Below, one piece after another: positions 1 through 5,566 of a DNA stretch of 7,250 nucleotides. Under the pieces are notes generated by a model, which ran no database searches, was not told the DNA's origin, and saw nothing but the letters and a program-made list of their open reading frames with translations. The stretch is from NCBI GenBank assembly GCA_016928125.1, contig JAFGLK010000119.1, positions 1 to 7,250 of the forward strand. The letters run 5' to 3'. How positions within the stretch are numbered: position 1 is the stretch's first letter; the number at the start of each line of letters is the position of its first letter. The position numbers were made by a program, and so were the translations under genes. This DNA is from Anaerolineae bacterium. Lineage in GTDB: Bacteria > Chloroflexota > Anaerolineae > UBA1429.

Positions 1-1163
1 ACGCTCGATACACCGAGGTAGGTATCGATATCGGGCGTGCCGCTGAAACCGACGCCAAACCAGGGATAGCGCCTGATCAGGATAAAGGCATCCTTGTATT
101 CGCCCAAGCGCATCTGGCTGGCCAGATCCGCGAACTGGATGCCTTCCAGTGCATGCTGCACGTAGGCCTGGGCCGGCGGCAGCAGGAAAAGGAGCCCCAG
201 CGCCAGCGCCCCGATCCAGAGCAGCTTGCGATAGCGCAAGAGCCCCAGCAGAAAGAGGGCCGCCGCAAGCCCCCCAAATGAGCTGCGCGAAAAAGTCAAC
301 ACCAGACACACAGCCATCGTCGCAAGCATGAGCAACAACCAACGCCTCGGCAACAGCGGCCGTTCGCAAAAGGCCTGGGCCGCAGTGAGGGTGGTGACAA
401 AGATGAGCATGCCCCCCAGGACGTTGGGGTCAATCGAGGTGGAGGTCGCCCGCAAGGGCAGCTCAGGGTCATCCTCGATATAGCGGAGAACCGACGATCC
501 GGTGGGGTAGCGCACGACCCGCAAGACGGAGAGCAGACGCATGGTGAGCGTATCTGGAAGCAGATAGAGCACCACACCGATCAGCGCAGCCAGGAACCCG
601 GCGAGGATGAGGGCCAACACCAAGATCCGGAGCTGCCCCTCGCTGCGGACCGCGTTGGTCACGAGCACAAAGAGGAGAATGCTCATGAGAATCTCGGCAA
701 AGTGACGCAGGACATTGGCCGTCAACGGGGCATGGCTCAGGCCAAGGATGAACGAGGCGGTCGCCAACGCCGCAAAGATCAGCACGCCCAGGATCGGCGA
801 TGCGGCCACGAATTCCTGATCCTTGTGCGAGACAAGGCGGCTGATCCAGACGAAAAAGACCCCGCCCAAAGCCAGGTCGAGAAAGGTGGGGGCAAAGCCA
901 ATGTCGACGGGGAGAGCGGCAAAGGGAAGCAGGCAGATGATCCCGATCACGATGACCAGCCCCAGCGTGAGGCTGCGAAGCATCAGGTAGGCGGCCAGCA
1001 GCCCAAGCAGAAATGCGCTGCCGTAGAGCCCCCCCGCGAGGCCAATGACCGCGCCAACGGGCACGCCTGCAAGGCAACAGAGGGCCAGCACTGTGCCAAG
1101 ACGCACCAGCGCCTTGCGGTGCCCGAGGCCTCTCTCTACCAACGTACGCGTGTTGACCGCCAT
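1..1163 (-). CDS. O-antigen ligase/polymerase-like membrane protein (Wzy_C-type), partial at left edge
   Basis: Integral membrane protein; 387 residues are visible and the C-terminus lies beyond the window. The family polymerises or ligates lipid-linked glycans on the outer face of the cytoplasmic membrane. Hydrophobic segments lie near residues 22-42, 47-62, 65-84, 95-110, 122-141, 155-170, 177-202, 247-264, 274-290, 295-309 and 314-331. Family-like signatures are the [14 protein letters not shown] stretch (238-251), resembling the R..gt..nPN.lg pattern of Wzy/WaaL proteins, the SRSSFGG motif (292-298) at the start of the Wzy_C core, and the R-x-x-E-Y-x-x-A region ending in YPWFGVGF (352-373). 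The ATG start at 1163 is preceded by AGGTG three bases upstream. An in-frame GTG at 1169 is an alternative, and the frame stays open back to a stop at 1281-1283. The gene has its own putative promoter. The exact substrate (O-antigen, exopolysaccharide or glycoprotein glycan) cannot be told. The fold family is fairly certain. Confidence 0.85.
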   Translation of the reverse strand, partial: MAVNTRTLVERGLGHRKALVRLGTVLALCCLAGVPVGAVIGLAGGLYGSAFLLGLLAAYLMLRSLTLGLVIVIGIICLLPFAALPVDIGFAPTFLDLALGGVFFVWISRLVSHKDQEFVAASPILGVLIFAALATASFILGLSHAPLTANVLRHFAEILMSILLFVLVTNAVRSEGQLRILVLALILAGFLAALIGVVLYLLPDTLTMRLLSVLRVVRYPTGSSVLRYIEDDPELPLRATSTSIDPNVLGGMLIFVTTLTAAQAFCERPLLPRRWLLLMLATMAVCLVLTFSRSSFGGLAAALFLLGLLRYRKLLWIGALALGLLFLLPPAQAYVQHALEGIQFADLASQMRLGEYKDAFILIRRYPWFGVGFSGTPDIDTYLGVSS

Positions 1164-1204
1164 GCTCACCTGTGTGCTCTCTGGAAGGGCTCGACCCAGC
1201 CACG

Positions 1205-1232
1205 ATGGTAGCACAACGGGACGTGAGGTCAA
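1205..1232 (-). promoter_or_regulatory. Putative sigma70-type promoter for the O-antigen ligase-like gene
   Basis: On the minus strand a TTGACC -35 box (1227-1232; 5 of 6 match to consensus) is followed after 16 bases by TACCAT (1205-1210; 4 of 6). TGC directly before the -10 box gives an extended -10 (TGn). Transcription would begin near 1198, about 35 bases before the ATG at 1163. It lies downstream of the hairpin at 1267-1304, so the gene would be transcribed separately from the LysM gene. Found by eye only. Confidence 0.5.
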
Positions 1233-1266
1233 AACCGGCCGATCCCTTGCGCCCCAGACAGCACAA

Positions 1267-1304
1267 GAGGGGTGGGAGGCTCAATGACCCGCTTTCCACC
1301 CCTC
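1267..1304. terminator. Hairpin between the LysM gene and the O-antigen ligase-like gene; possible terminator
   Basis: GAGGGGTGG (1267-1275) and CCACCCCTC (1296-1304) form a perfect 9-bp inverted repeat. Read as plus-strand RNA, the next five positions also pair (G-U, A-U, G-U, G-C, C-G), giving a 14-bp stem and a 10-base loop. Read as minus-strand RNA, the two G-U positions become A-C mismatches. The hairpin sits about 77 bases after the LysM stop and upstream of the next promoter, which fits a terminator for the minus-strand LysM transcript. Only TTGT follows on that strand, so there is no proper U-tract. Confidence 0.4.
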
Positions 1305-1380
1305 GTTTGTCGCTCGCGCCCGTGCCGTTACCTTCTCAGGCCGCCTGGCTCAGCGTCAAGGCCCACAGTCCCTGCCAGGA

Positions 1381-2127
1381 TCAGGGCTGCAGCGTGACCT
1401 CGACCGAAGCCAGGTCGACCATCTCCCCGTCACGCGGATGCAGGCTGTAGACCAAGATGCGGCCCGACTGAGCCGCGGTGGGCGGCGCGAACTCGACGGT
1501 GCCGGTGAAGGGCCCCGTCTGCCCCAGTTCGGCCACAATCGTCGCAGTGCCCAGCGCGATCTGCTTGCCATCCTGATCAAGAATCTCAACCGTCAGGTTA
1601 TTGCCATAGGCGCGCCCAAAGCCAGCGACGGTCACCGGGCTGGCCACGGAGGCGTTCTCTGTGGGCGACTCGATGATGAGCGACGCCTCCACCGCGGGCG
1701 GGGCTGCGACGGTCTCCGGCAACATCTCCCCGCCGCCGGGAATCGCCAGCGTCTGGCCCACAAAGATCAGGTTGATGTTCCAGATGCCATTGCGACGCGC
1801 AATGTCCCAGGTCGAGACCCCGTACTTGGCCGCGATGGTCGAGAGGGTATCGCCCGACTGAACCTTGTACTCGACATACTCGGACTGGTCGCCCGGAATC
1901 AACAGCTTTTGCCCGATATAGATCCAGTGCGTGCTCTTGAGGTCGTTCGCATCGGCAAGCTCCTGGGTTGTGAGCCCATAGCGCCAAGCGATCGAGCTGA
2001 GGGTCTCGCCCCATTTCACGGTGTGGTAGAACGCATCGTTCGCAGATACTCCGAGGGCGAGCGCGCTGCCCAGCAGCAGGGTCAGTAGAACAGAGATGAG
2101 AAGAACCCGGATCACACACTCCTTCAT
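1381..2127 (-). CDS. Secreted LysM-LysM-Gmad2 domain protein
   Basis: A 248-residue exported protein, probably bound to cell-wall glycan or another surface polymer. The N-terminus is a signal peptide: a few charged residues, a hydrophobic core at 8-27 and a likely cleavage near VSAN-DA (28-32). There is no lipobox cysteine. Two LysM domains follow at about 34-78 (HTVKWGETLSSIAWRYG start) and 87-130 (YKVQSGDTLSTIAAKYG start), each ending in a G-Q-x-L-x-I-P motif. After a Pro/Ala-rich linker (131-147), residues 149-247 look like a Gmad2 Ig-like domain: I-I-E-S-P at the start, V-A-G-F-G-R-A-Y-G-N-N-L in the middle, D-Q-D-G, a G-P-F-T-G-T-V-E-F strand and a C-terminal V-E-V-T-L. LysM binds GlcNAc-containing glycans. 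Gmad2 was named from spore-germination proteins but also occurs in non-spore-formers. No catalytic domain is visible. The ATG is supported by GAGGGGAGG eight bases upstream (2136-2144). The gene appears monocistronic. Confidence 0.9.
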   Translation of the reverse strand: MKECVIRVLLISVLLTLLLGSALALGVSANDAFYHTVKWGETLSSIAWRYGLTTQELADANDLKSTHWIYIGQKLLIPGDQSEYVEYKVQSGDTLSTIAAKYGVSTWDIARRNGIWNINLIFVGQTLAIPGGGEMLPETVAAPPAVEASLIIESPTENASVASPVTVAGFGRAYGNNLTVEILDQDGKQIALGTATIVAELGQTGPFTGTVEFAPPTAAQSGRILVYSLHPRDGEMVDLASVEVTLQP

Positions 2128-2181
2128 CGTAACAACCTCCCCTCAATTGGAGCATATGCGCATCCAGTCACAACACGAGAC

Positions 2182-2210
2182 AGCATAACACACCCAGCCA
2201 CAGTTCGCAA
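2182..2210 (-). promoter_or_regulatory. Putative promoter for the LysM/Gmad2 gene
   Basis: On the minus strand TTGCGA (2205-2210; 4 of 6) is followed by a 17-base spacer and TATGCT (2182-2187; 4 of 6). TGT immediately before the -10 box makes an extended -10. The 5' UTR would be about 50 bases and includes the strong Shine-Dalgarno at 2136-2144. The -35 box lies in the loop of the 2196-2224 hairpin and the spacer overlaps one of its arms. Confidence 0.5.
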
Positions 2211-2224
2211 GACGTCCTGTGGCT
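2196..2224. terminator. 8-bp perfect hairpin after the TPR gene, overlapping the LysM promoter
   Basis: AGCCACAG (2196-2203) and CTGTGGCT (2217-2224) are perfect inverted repeats around a 13-base loop. It begins about 31 bases after the TPR stop codon (minus strand). No U-run follows (GGGTGTGTTATG), so intrinsic termination would be weak. Because it covers the -35 box and part of the spacer of the next promoter, it could equally be a protein-binding site, or chance. Confidence 0.35.
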
Positions 2225-2255
2225 CGCCAAGAAGCCCATCGGCAGCGGATGGCCC

Positions 2256-3335
2256 CTAGCTGCGCGATCTCCTACCCAGCGTGCGCTGCAAGATGAGAAT
2301 CAAGGCCAGAATCGCCAGGAAGGTCAGGGCCTGGGCGCTGGGCCGGGCTACCACGATCCAGACGAGAACGGCGGCCATCACCAGTCCGATGACGGCATAG
2401 CGCCCTACATCGCTCAGCCACACCGTCTGCCAGCGCGCAGTGACCAGATCCGGGCCGCTCAGACCGAGCGACAGCGCCTGCCGAAACTGCGCCAGGGCCT
2501 CAGCCCGCTGGCCTGATCTGGCCAATGCCAGGGCGTAGGCATGGCGTACGCTGCCATTCGCCTCGGGCATGCTCTGCAGCACCTGGCTCAAGACCTCGGC
2601 CGCTCTGCCGGGTCGGCGTCTGAGGATCAGGATGCGCCCCAAAGCGGCCCCAGCCCGGTGAAAGTAGGCGTTCATCGCATAGGCGCGCTCAAGATACTCG
2701 ATGGCCTGATCATAGCGCCGAGCGCGGGCCTCCAAAATGCCGATGTTCGAATAGGCCAGGCAGGCTGCATAGGGGCTCGCCTCTTGCAGGGCGATCGCCT
2801 CCTGCGCCGCTTCGACCGCTTCGGGATTCTTGCCTTGGGCCAGCAAGCCATAGGCCTGGGCATGCCAGGCCATGGCCGTGGAGCGCAATCGTTCTCGCTC
2901 ACCGGCGATGGCCTCAGTCGCCTCGCGCGCGCGAGCCAGCTCGGCCTCGGCCTCAGCGTAATGGCCCTGATCTGCGTACACTTGTGAGAGGGTCAATCGC
3001 GGCTCCACGGCGCCAGGCGCGATCTCGAGCGCGCGCTCGAGCTGCTCGCGAGCCTCGTCCAGAGCGTCGGTCAGAAAATAGAGCGCCCCGAGGGCGGCAT
3101 AGCCCTCATGGCGCTCAGGCGCCAGCTCGATGCAGGTTTTGGCTTCCTCCACAGCCTCATCCTGGCGCCGCTGACGCGCATACGTCTTGGATAGGCCAAG
3201 ATGCCCCTCGAAGCTCTGTGGGGCGGATTCCAAGATCTGCTCAAATAGCGCCTGGGCCTCATCCAAGCGCAAGGCGTGGTACGCCTCCCACGCTGCACTC
3301 AAGAGCTGATGGTCGTCGTGCGTCGAATCGGACAT
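2256..3335 (-). CDS. TPR-repeat protein with C-terminal two-helix membrane anchor
   Basis: A 359-residue scaffold-type protein with no visible catalytic domain. About eight tetratricopeptide repeats can be laid out at roughly 8-41, 43-76, 77-108, 110-140, 153-184, 191-222, 225-257 and 261-292, with typical TPR residues (for example the units ending LERALEIAPG and LERAYAMN). After a short linker there are two hydrophobic helices (about 312-330 and 334-350) and a basic tail, RTLGRRSRS. The basic tail suggests the C-terminus is cytoplasmic, which with two helices puts the TPR domain in the cytoplasm as well. The start is the ATG at 3335, preceded six bases away by a perfect AAGGAG (3342-3347). 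A longer in-frame ATG at 3419 lies upstream of the promoter and is unlikely. The gene is divergent from the ABC ATPase. TPRs usually mediate protein-protein contacts; the partner is unknown. Confidence 0.9.
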   Translation of the reverse strand: MSDSTHDDHQLLSAAWEAYHALRLDEAQALFEQILESAPQSFEGHLGLSKTYARQRRQDEAVEEAKTCIELAPERHEGYAALGALYFLTDALDEAREQLERALEIAPGAVEPRLTLSQVYADQGHYAEAEAELARAREATEAIAGERERLRSTAMAWHAQAYGLLAQGKNPEAVEAAQEAIALQEASPYAACLAYSNIGILEARARRYDQAIEYLERAYAMNAYFHRAGAALGRILILRRRPGRAAEVLSQVLQSMPEANGSVRHAYALALARSGQRAEALAQFRQALSLGLSGPDLVTARWQTVWLSDVGRYAVIGLVMAAVLVWIVVARPSAQALTFLAILALILILQRTLGRRSRS

Positions 3336-3341
3336 GGCACG

Positions 3342-3347
3342 CTCCTT
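3342..3347 (-). promoter_or_regulatory. Ribosome binding site that fixes the TPR protein start
   Basis: AAGGAG on the minus strand, six bases before the ATG at 3335. With the promoter at 3363-3391 it decides against the upstream ATG at 3419, which would not be on the predicted transcript. Confidence 0.75.
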
Positions 3348-3362
3348 GACGGTAGTGGCGTC

Positions 3363-3391
3363 AGTATAGCCTGCCTCACGCAACACGGCAA
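3363..3391 (-). promoter_or_regulatory. Putative sigma70-type promoter for the TPR gene
   Basis: On the minus strand TTGCCG (3386-3391; 4 of 6) is followed by exactly 17 bases and TATACT (3363-3368; 5 of 6). The predicted transcript starts near 3356, giving a 5' UTR of about 20 bases that contains the AAGGAG site. This is one of the two clearest promoters in the window. Confidence 0.6.
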
Positions 3392-3492
3392 AGGCTTGCG
3401 CACACTGCCCAGTGCCCATCGACCACGCAAAAGGACGCGCACCCCAGAGGGGGCTGACTCACCCGAGTGAGGCCTACCCCGCGAAGCCAGGT

Positions 3493-3522
3493 TTCACGGG
3501 TCGCAGCAGGCTATGATACAAT
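3493..3522 (+). promoter_or_regulatory. Putative extended -10 promoter for the ABC ATPase gene
   Basis: TTCACG (3493-3498; 4 of 6) is followed by an 18-base spacer and TACAAT (3517-3522; 5 of 6). TGA before the -10 box gives an extended -10. The expected start point is about 3529-3530, only two or three bases before the ATG at 3532, so the mRNA would be leaderless or nearly so. No good Shine-Dalgarno precedes the ATG: only AAGG ending four bases away, largely upstream of the predicted start point. Confidence 0.55.
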
Positions 3523-3531
3523 CAAGGCGCT

Positions 3532-4239
3532 ATGCAAGAGAACCACGATCCATGCGCTCCGTCTCTGGTCCGCTGCGTGCACGTCACGCGTACCTATGCG
3601 GTCGGTCCGAGGGTCTTCAATGCTCTCGATGATGTCTCGCTGGCGATCGGGGCCGGCGAGTTCGTCGCCATCGTCGGCCCCTCGGGCAGCGGCAAATCCA
3701 CATTGCTCAACCTGATGGCCGGGATAGACAAGCCGACCGAGGGGGAGGTTTGGGTCTGCGGGGCGCGCATCGACAACATGGACGAAAACAGCCTGGCGCG
3801 CTGGCGCGGGCGCACGATCGGGATCGTCTTTCAGTTCTTCCAGCTTCTGCCCACTTTGACAGTGTTGGAGAACGTGATCCTGCCCGTGCATCTGCGCCAC
3901 CTGTGGAGCCGCCCCAGCCCAGCACGCGCCGTGGCGCTGCTCGAGGCGGTGGGCATGGTGGAGCATGCCCACAAGCTCCCGTCGGAGCTTTCGGGGGGAG
4001 AGAAGCAGCGTGTGGCCCTGGCTCGCGCCCTGATGAACGAGCCCCCTCTGATCCTGGCCGACGAACCCACGGGCAACCTGGATTCGGCCACAGGCGAGCG
4101 CATCGTCCAATTGCTCGTCGACCAACACAAGCAGGGCCGCTCGATCATCTTGGTCACCCATGAGGAGCGTCTGGCGGCACTCGCCTCGCGCAGGATTCAC
4201 ATGCTCGATGGGCGCATCGACGGGGACCCTCTCGCGTAG
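3532..4239 (+). CDS. ABC transporter ATP-binding protein, LolD/MacB/FtsE-type
   Basis: A 235-residue nucleotide-binding subunit. All ATPase motifs are intact: Walker [10 protein letters not shown] (49-57), Q-loop glutamine 101 in [17 protein letters not shown], signature [15 protein letters not shown] (153-167), Walker B LILADEP (173-179), D-loop NLD (182-184) and switch histidine 210 in VTHE. The [11 protein letters not shown] and EPTGNLDS stretches are typical of the type VII (MacB/LolD) group, whose ATPases drive mechanotransmission permeases of the FtsX/MacB fold, in efflux, lipoprotein release or envelope remodelling. No permease gene adjoins it: the upstream gene is divergent and the downstream gene convergent. 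It must work with a permease encoded elsewhere or has lost its partner. The ATG was chosen because it precedes the core fold by a normal length. A GTG encoding residue 16 is a less likely alternative. Substrate unknown. Confidence 0.93.
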   Translation: MQENHDPCAPSLVRCVHVTRTYAVGPRVFNALDDVSLAIGAGEFVAIVGPSGSGKSTLLNLMAGIDKPTEGEVWVCGARIDNMDENSLARWRGRTIGIVFQFFQLLPTLTVLENVILPVHLRHLWSRPSPARAVALLEAVGMVEHAHKLPSELSGGEKQRVALARALMNEPPLILADEPTGNLDSATGERIVQLLVDQHKQGRSIILVTHEERLAALASRRIHMLDGRIDGDPLA

Positions 4240-4253
4240 AGCTAGAGGGCAAT

Positions 4254-4273
4254 CCAGGCTAGCCTGTGCCTGG
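4254..4273. terminator. Small hairpin between convergent ABC ATPase and cinA genes; possible bidirectional terminator
   Basis: CCAGGC (4254-4259) and GCCTGG (4268-4273) form a 6-bp stem with an 8-base loop in the 39-bp gap between the two stop codons. The region also holds the 10-base palindrome AGGCTAGCCT (4256-4265), which would compete for the same bases. Neither strand has a U-tract after the stem, so terminator function is only a positional inference. Confidence 0.3.
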
Positions 4274-4278
4274 TCCCC

Positions 4279-5490
4279 TCACCCCAGCAGATGGCGCCGC
4301 ACCAGATCGAGAGCCAGATGCACGAGCCAACCACGCCCTGACGGGCCAGCGCGCCCTTGGCGTGACTCGCCCTCGACGGTTTGGCCGGCTTCCGCCAGGC
4401 TGAAATACACCGGCGGCGCATCGGGCACGGCGGGATCGTACGGCCCAATCAGCGCAAGGCCGAGATCGGCGCCATGGCGCACTCTCACGGCCTGAGCGGC
4501 CGCATTCGCCAGCGCTTGACTGGGAGCGGCATCGGCGACCCCGAGCCCCAGCGTGGTCTGAAGAGCCTTCGTCGAGGCCAGCGTCACGCCGCCGACAAAG
4601 GTGCGCTCTCCCTGTGAGGCGTCGCAGCACTGCTGAGCCAGCGCGCCGTGGGTGGTGGTCTCGGCCACCGCCAGGCGCATGCCGCTGGCCGCCAGCAGCT
4701 CGCTCACCACGTCGGCCAGAGTCTGCTCATCCACACCGAACACATAGAGACCTAGCCGGCGACGCAGATCGGCCTCCACCGGGGCGATCAAAGCCTCAGC
4801 CTCGGCCTGGGTATCGGCCTTGGCGGTGATCTTGAGGTCCGTCTGACCGGGGTGTGCACGCGTGCCCACCGTGGGGTTGGCCAGGGCCATCAGATCGCCA
4901 ATCTGGGCGTCAACGGCGCTCTCGCCGATACCGCAGGTACGCAGGGTGCGGCTCTTGATCACGCCCTGCAGCCCATAGCGCGCGTTGAGGTAGGGAAGCA
5001 CCTCGGTCTCCATCAGATGACGCATTTCATGGGGCACGCCGGGCAATGAGATGAGGACGTGCTCGCCCTGCTCAACCAGAAAGCAAGGGGCTGTGCCCAC
5101 CGGGTTATGGATGACACGCGCTCCCACGGGCAAGCGCGCCTGGCGGCGATTGTTGTCGGTCATCTGATAGCCACGCCGCGCAAAGTAGCGCGCGATCTCC
5201 TCAACGAGGTCCTCATCCAGAACCAGCTCGCGCCCAGTCGCTGCGGCGACCGCTTCGCGGGTCACGTCATCGACGGTGGGCCCCAGTCCCCCGGTGGTGA
5301 TCACGACGTCAGAGCGCGCCAGCGCGCTCTGGAGCACATCGGTGATGCGCGCCAGGTTGTCACCCACCGTGGCGGTGTAGTAGAGGTTCATGCCGATCGT
5401 CGTCAAGCGCTGGGCAATCCAGGCTGAGTTGGTATCGACGATCTCTCCCAACAAGAGCTCGGTTCCGATGGTCACGATTTCTGCTTGCAC
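4279..5490 (-). CDS. cinA: CinA family protein: intact N-terminal domain, degenerate NMN-deamidase (PncC) domain
   Basis: 403 residues, close to the usual length for two-domain CinA. Residues 1-170 are the MoCF-like (COG1058) domain: GTELLLGEIVDTN (9-21), TVGDN (41-45), TTGGLGPTVDDVT (65-77), NNRRQARLP (113-121) and LPGVPHEM (149-156), all matching family motifs. One change is NPVGTAPCF where GTAPGF is usual. This domain hydrolyses ADP-ribose and related pyrophosphates in characterised members. Residues 175-250 form the middle KH-like segment. Residues 258-403 are the PncC-like domain (nicotinamide mononucleotide deamidase), but the AESCTGG motif reads AETTTHG (276-282), GGVVTYSNEAK reads GGVTLASTKAL (300-310), and the TGIAGPGG motif is reduced to LIGPYDP (347-353). 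Start: GTG at 5490 with GGAG five bases upstream (5496-5499) and the family-like QAEIVTIGTELLLG right after it. A GTG at 5523 would add 11 unlikely residues. It is probably the last gene of the dprA-manC-cinA operon. Confidence 0.92.
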   Translation of the reverse strand: MQAEIVTIGTELLLGEIVDTNSAWIAQRLTTIGMNLYYTATVGDNLARITDVLQSALARSDVVITTGGLGPTVDDVTREAVAAATGRELVLDEDLVEEIARYFARRGYQMTDNNRRQARLPVGARVIHNPVGTAPCFLVEQGEHVLISLPGVPHEMRHLMETEVLPYLNARYGLQGVIKSRTLRTCGIGESAVDAQIGDLMALANPTVGTRAHPGQTDLKITAKADTQAEAEALIAPVEADLRRRLGLYVFGVDEQTLADVVSELLAASGMRLAVAETTTHGALAQQCCDASQGERTFVGGVTLASTKALQTTLGLGVADAAPSQALANAAAQAVRVRHGADLGLALIGPYDPAVPDAPPVYFSLAEAGQTVEGESRQGRAGPSGRGWLVHLALDLVRRHLLG

Positions 5491-5566
5491 GCTCACTCCA
5501 AGTAGACAGGATGCGAATGACACACTGGGGCAACACGGCGTCTCGATCCCGCCGATCGATGCATCG
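5491..5566 (-). other. 76-bp gap between manC and cinA
   Basis: The gap holds the cinA Shine-Dalgarno (5496-5499) and, directly after the manC stop, the 10-base palindrome CGATGCATCG (5557-5566). I see no convincing promoter and no stem with a U-tract, so read-through from manC into cinA is the simplest view. The gap is longer than expected for tight coupling, so a weak internal promoter cannot be excluded. Confidence 0.4.

Noticed and set aside
702..1211. 169-codon plus-strand frame
   Set aside because: It is antisense to the O-antigen ligase-like gene. The product is a low-complexity Gln/Lys/Asp-rich sequence typical of a shadow frame.
469..1299. 276-codon minus-strand reading frame over the O-antigen ligase-like gene
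   Set aside because: Its translation is rich in Arg, Pro, Gly and Cys with no family motifs. The overlapping frame starting at 1163 gives a coherent multi-helix membrane protein with Wzy_C-type motifs.
1438..2088. 216-codon plus-strand frame
   Set aside because: It is antisense to the well-supported LysM/Gmad2 gene and shows no recognisable domain.
3024..3041. 18-base perfect palindrome CTCGAGCGCGCGCTCGAG and a 14-base one at 2922-2935
   Set aside because: Both lie in TPR coding sequence. The first spells the common TPR residues L-E-R-A-L-E in GC-rich codons, so codon choice explains the symmetry.
3336..3419. 28-codon N-terminal extension of the TPR protein from an ATG at 3419
   Set aside because: The extension lies upstream of the predicted promoter and transcript start, and the ATG at 3335 has an AAGGAG site at ideal spacing.
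3511..4200. 229-codon minus-strand frame
   Set aside because: It is the mirror of the conserved ABC ATPase, a common long antisense frame in GC-rich ATPase genes.
5491..5523. 11-codon N-terminal extension of CinA from a GTG at 5523
   Set aside because: The extension covers the Shine-Dalgarno of the GTG at 5490, and CinA proteins usually begin right before the (A)EI..IGTELLLG motif.
5491..5566. Possible separate cinA promoter in the manC-cinA gap
   Set aside because: TTGCCC is present on the minus strand but no acceptable -10 box lies 16-18 bases downstream.
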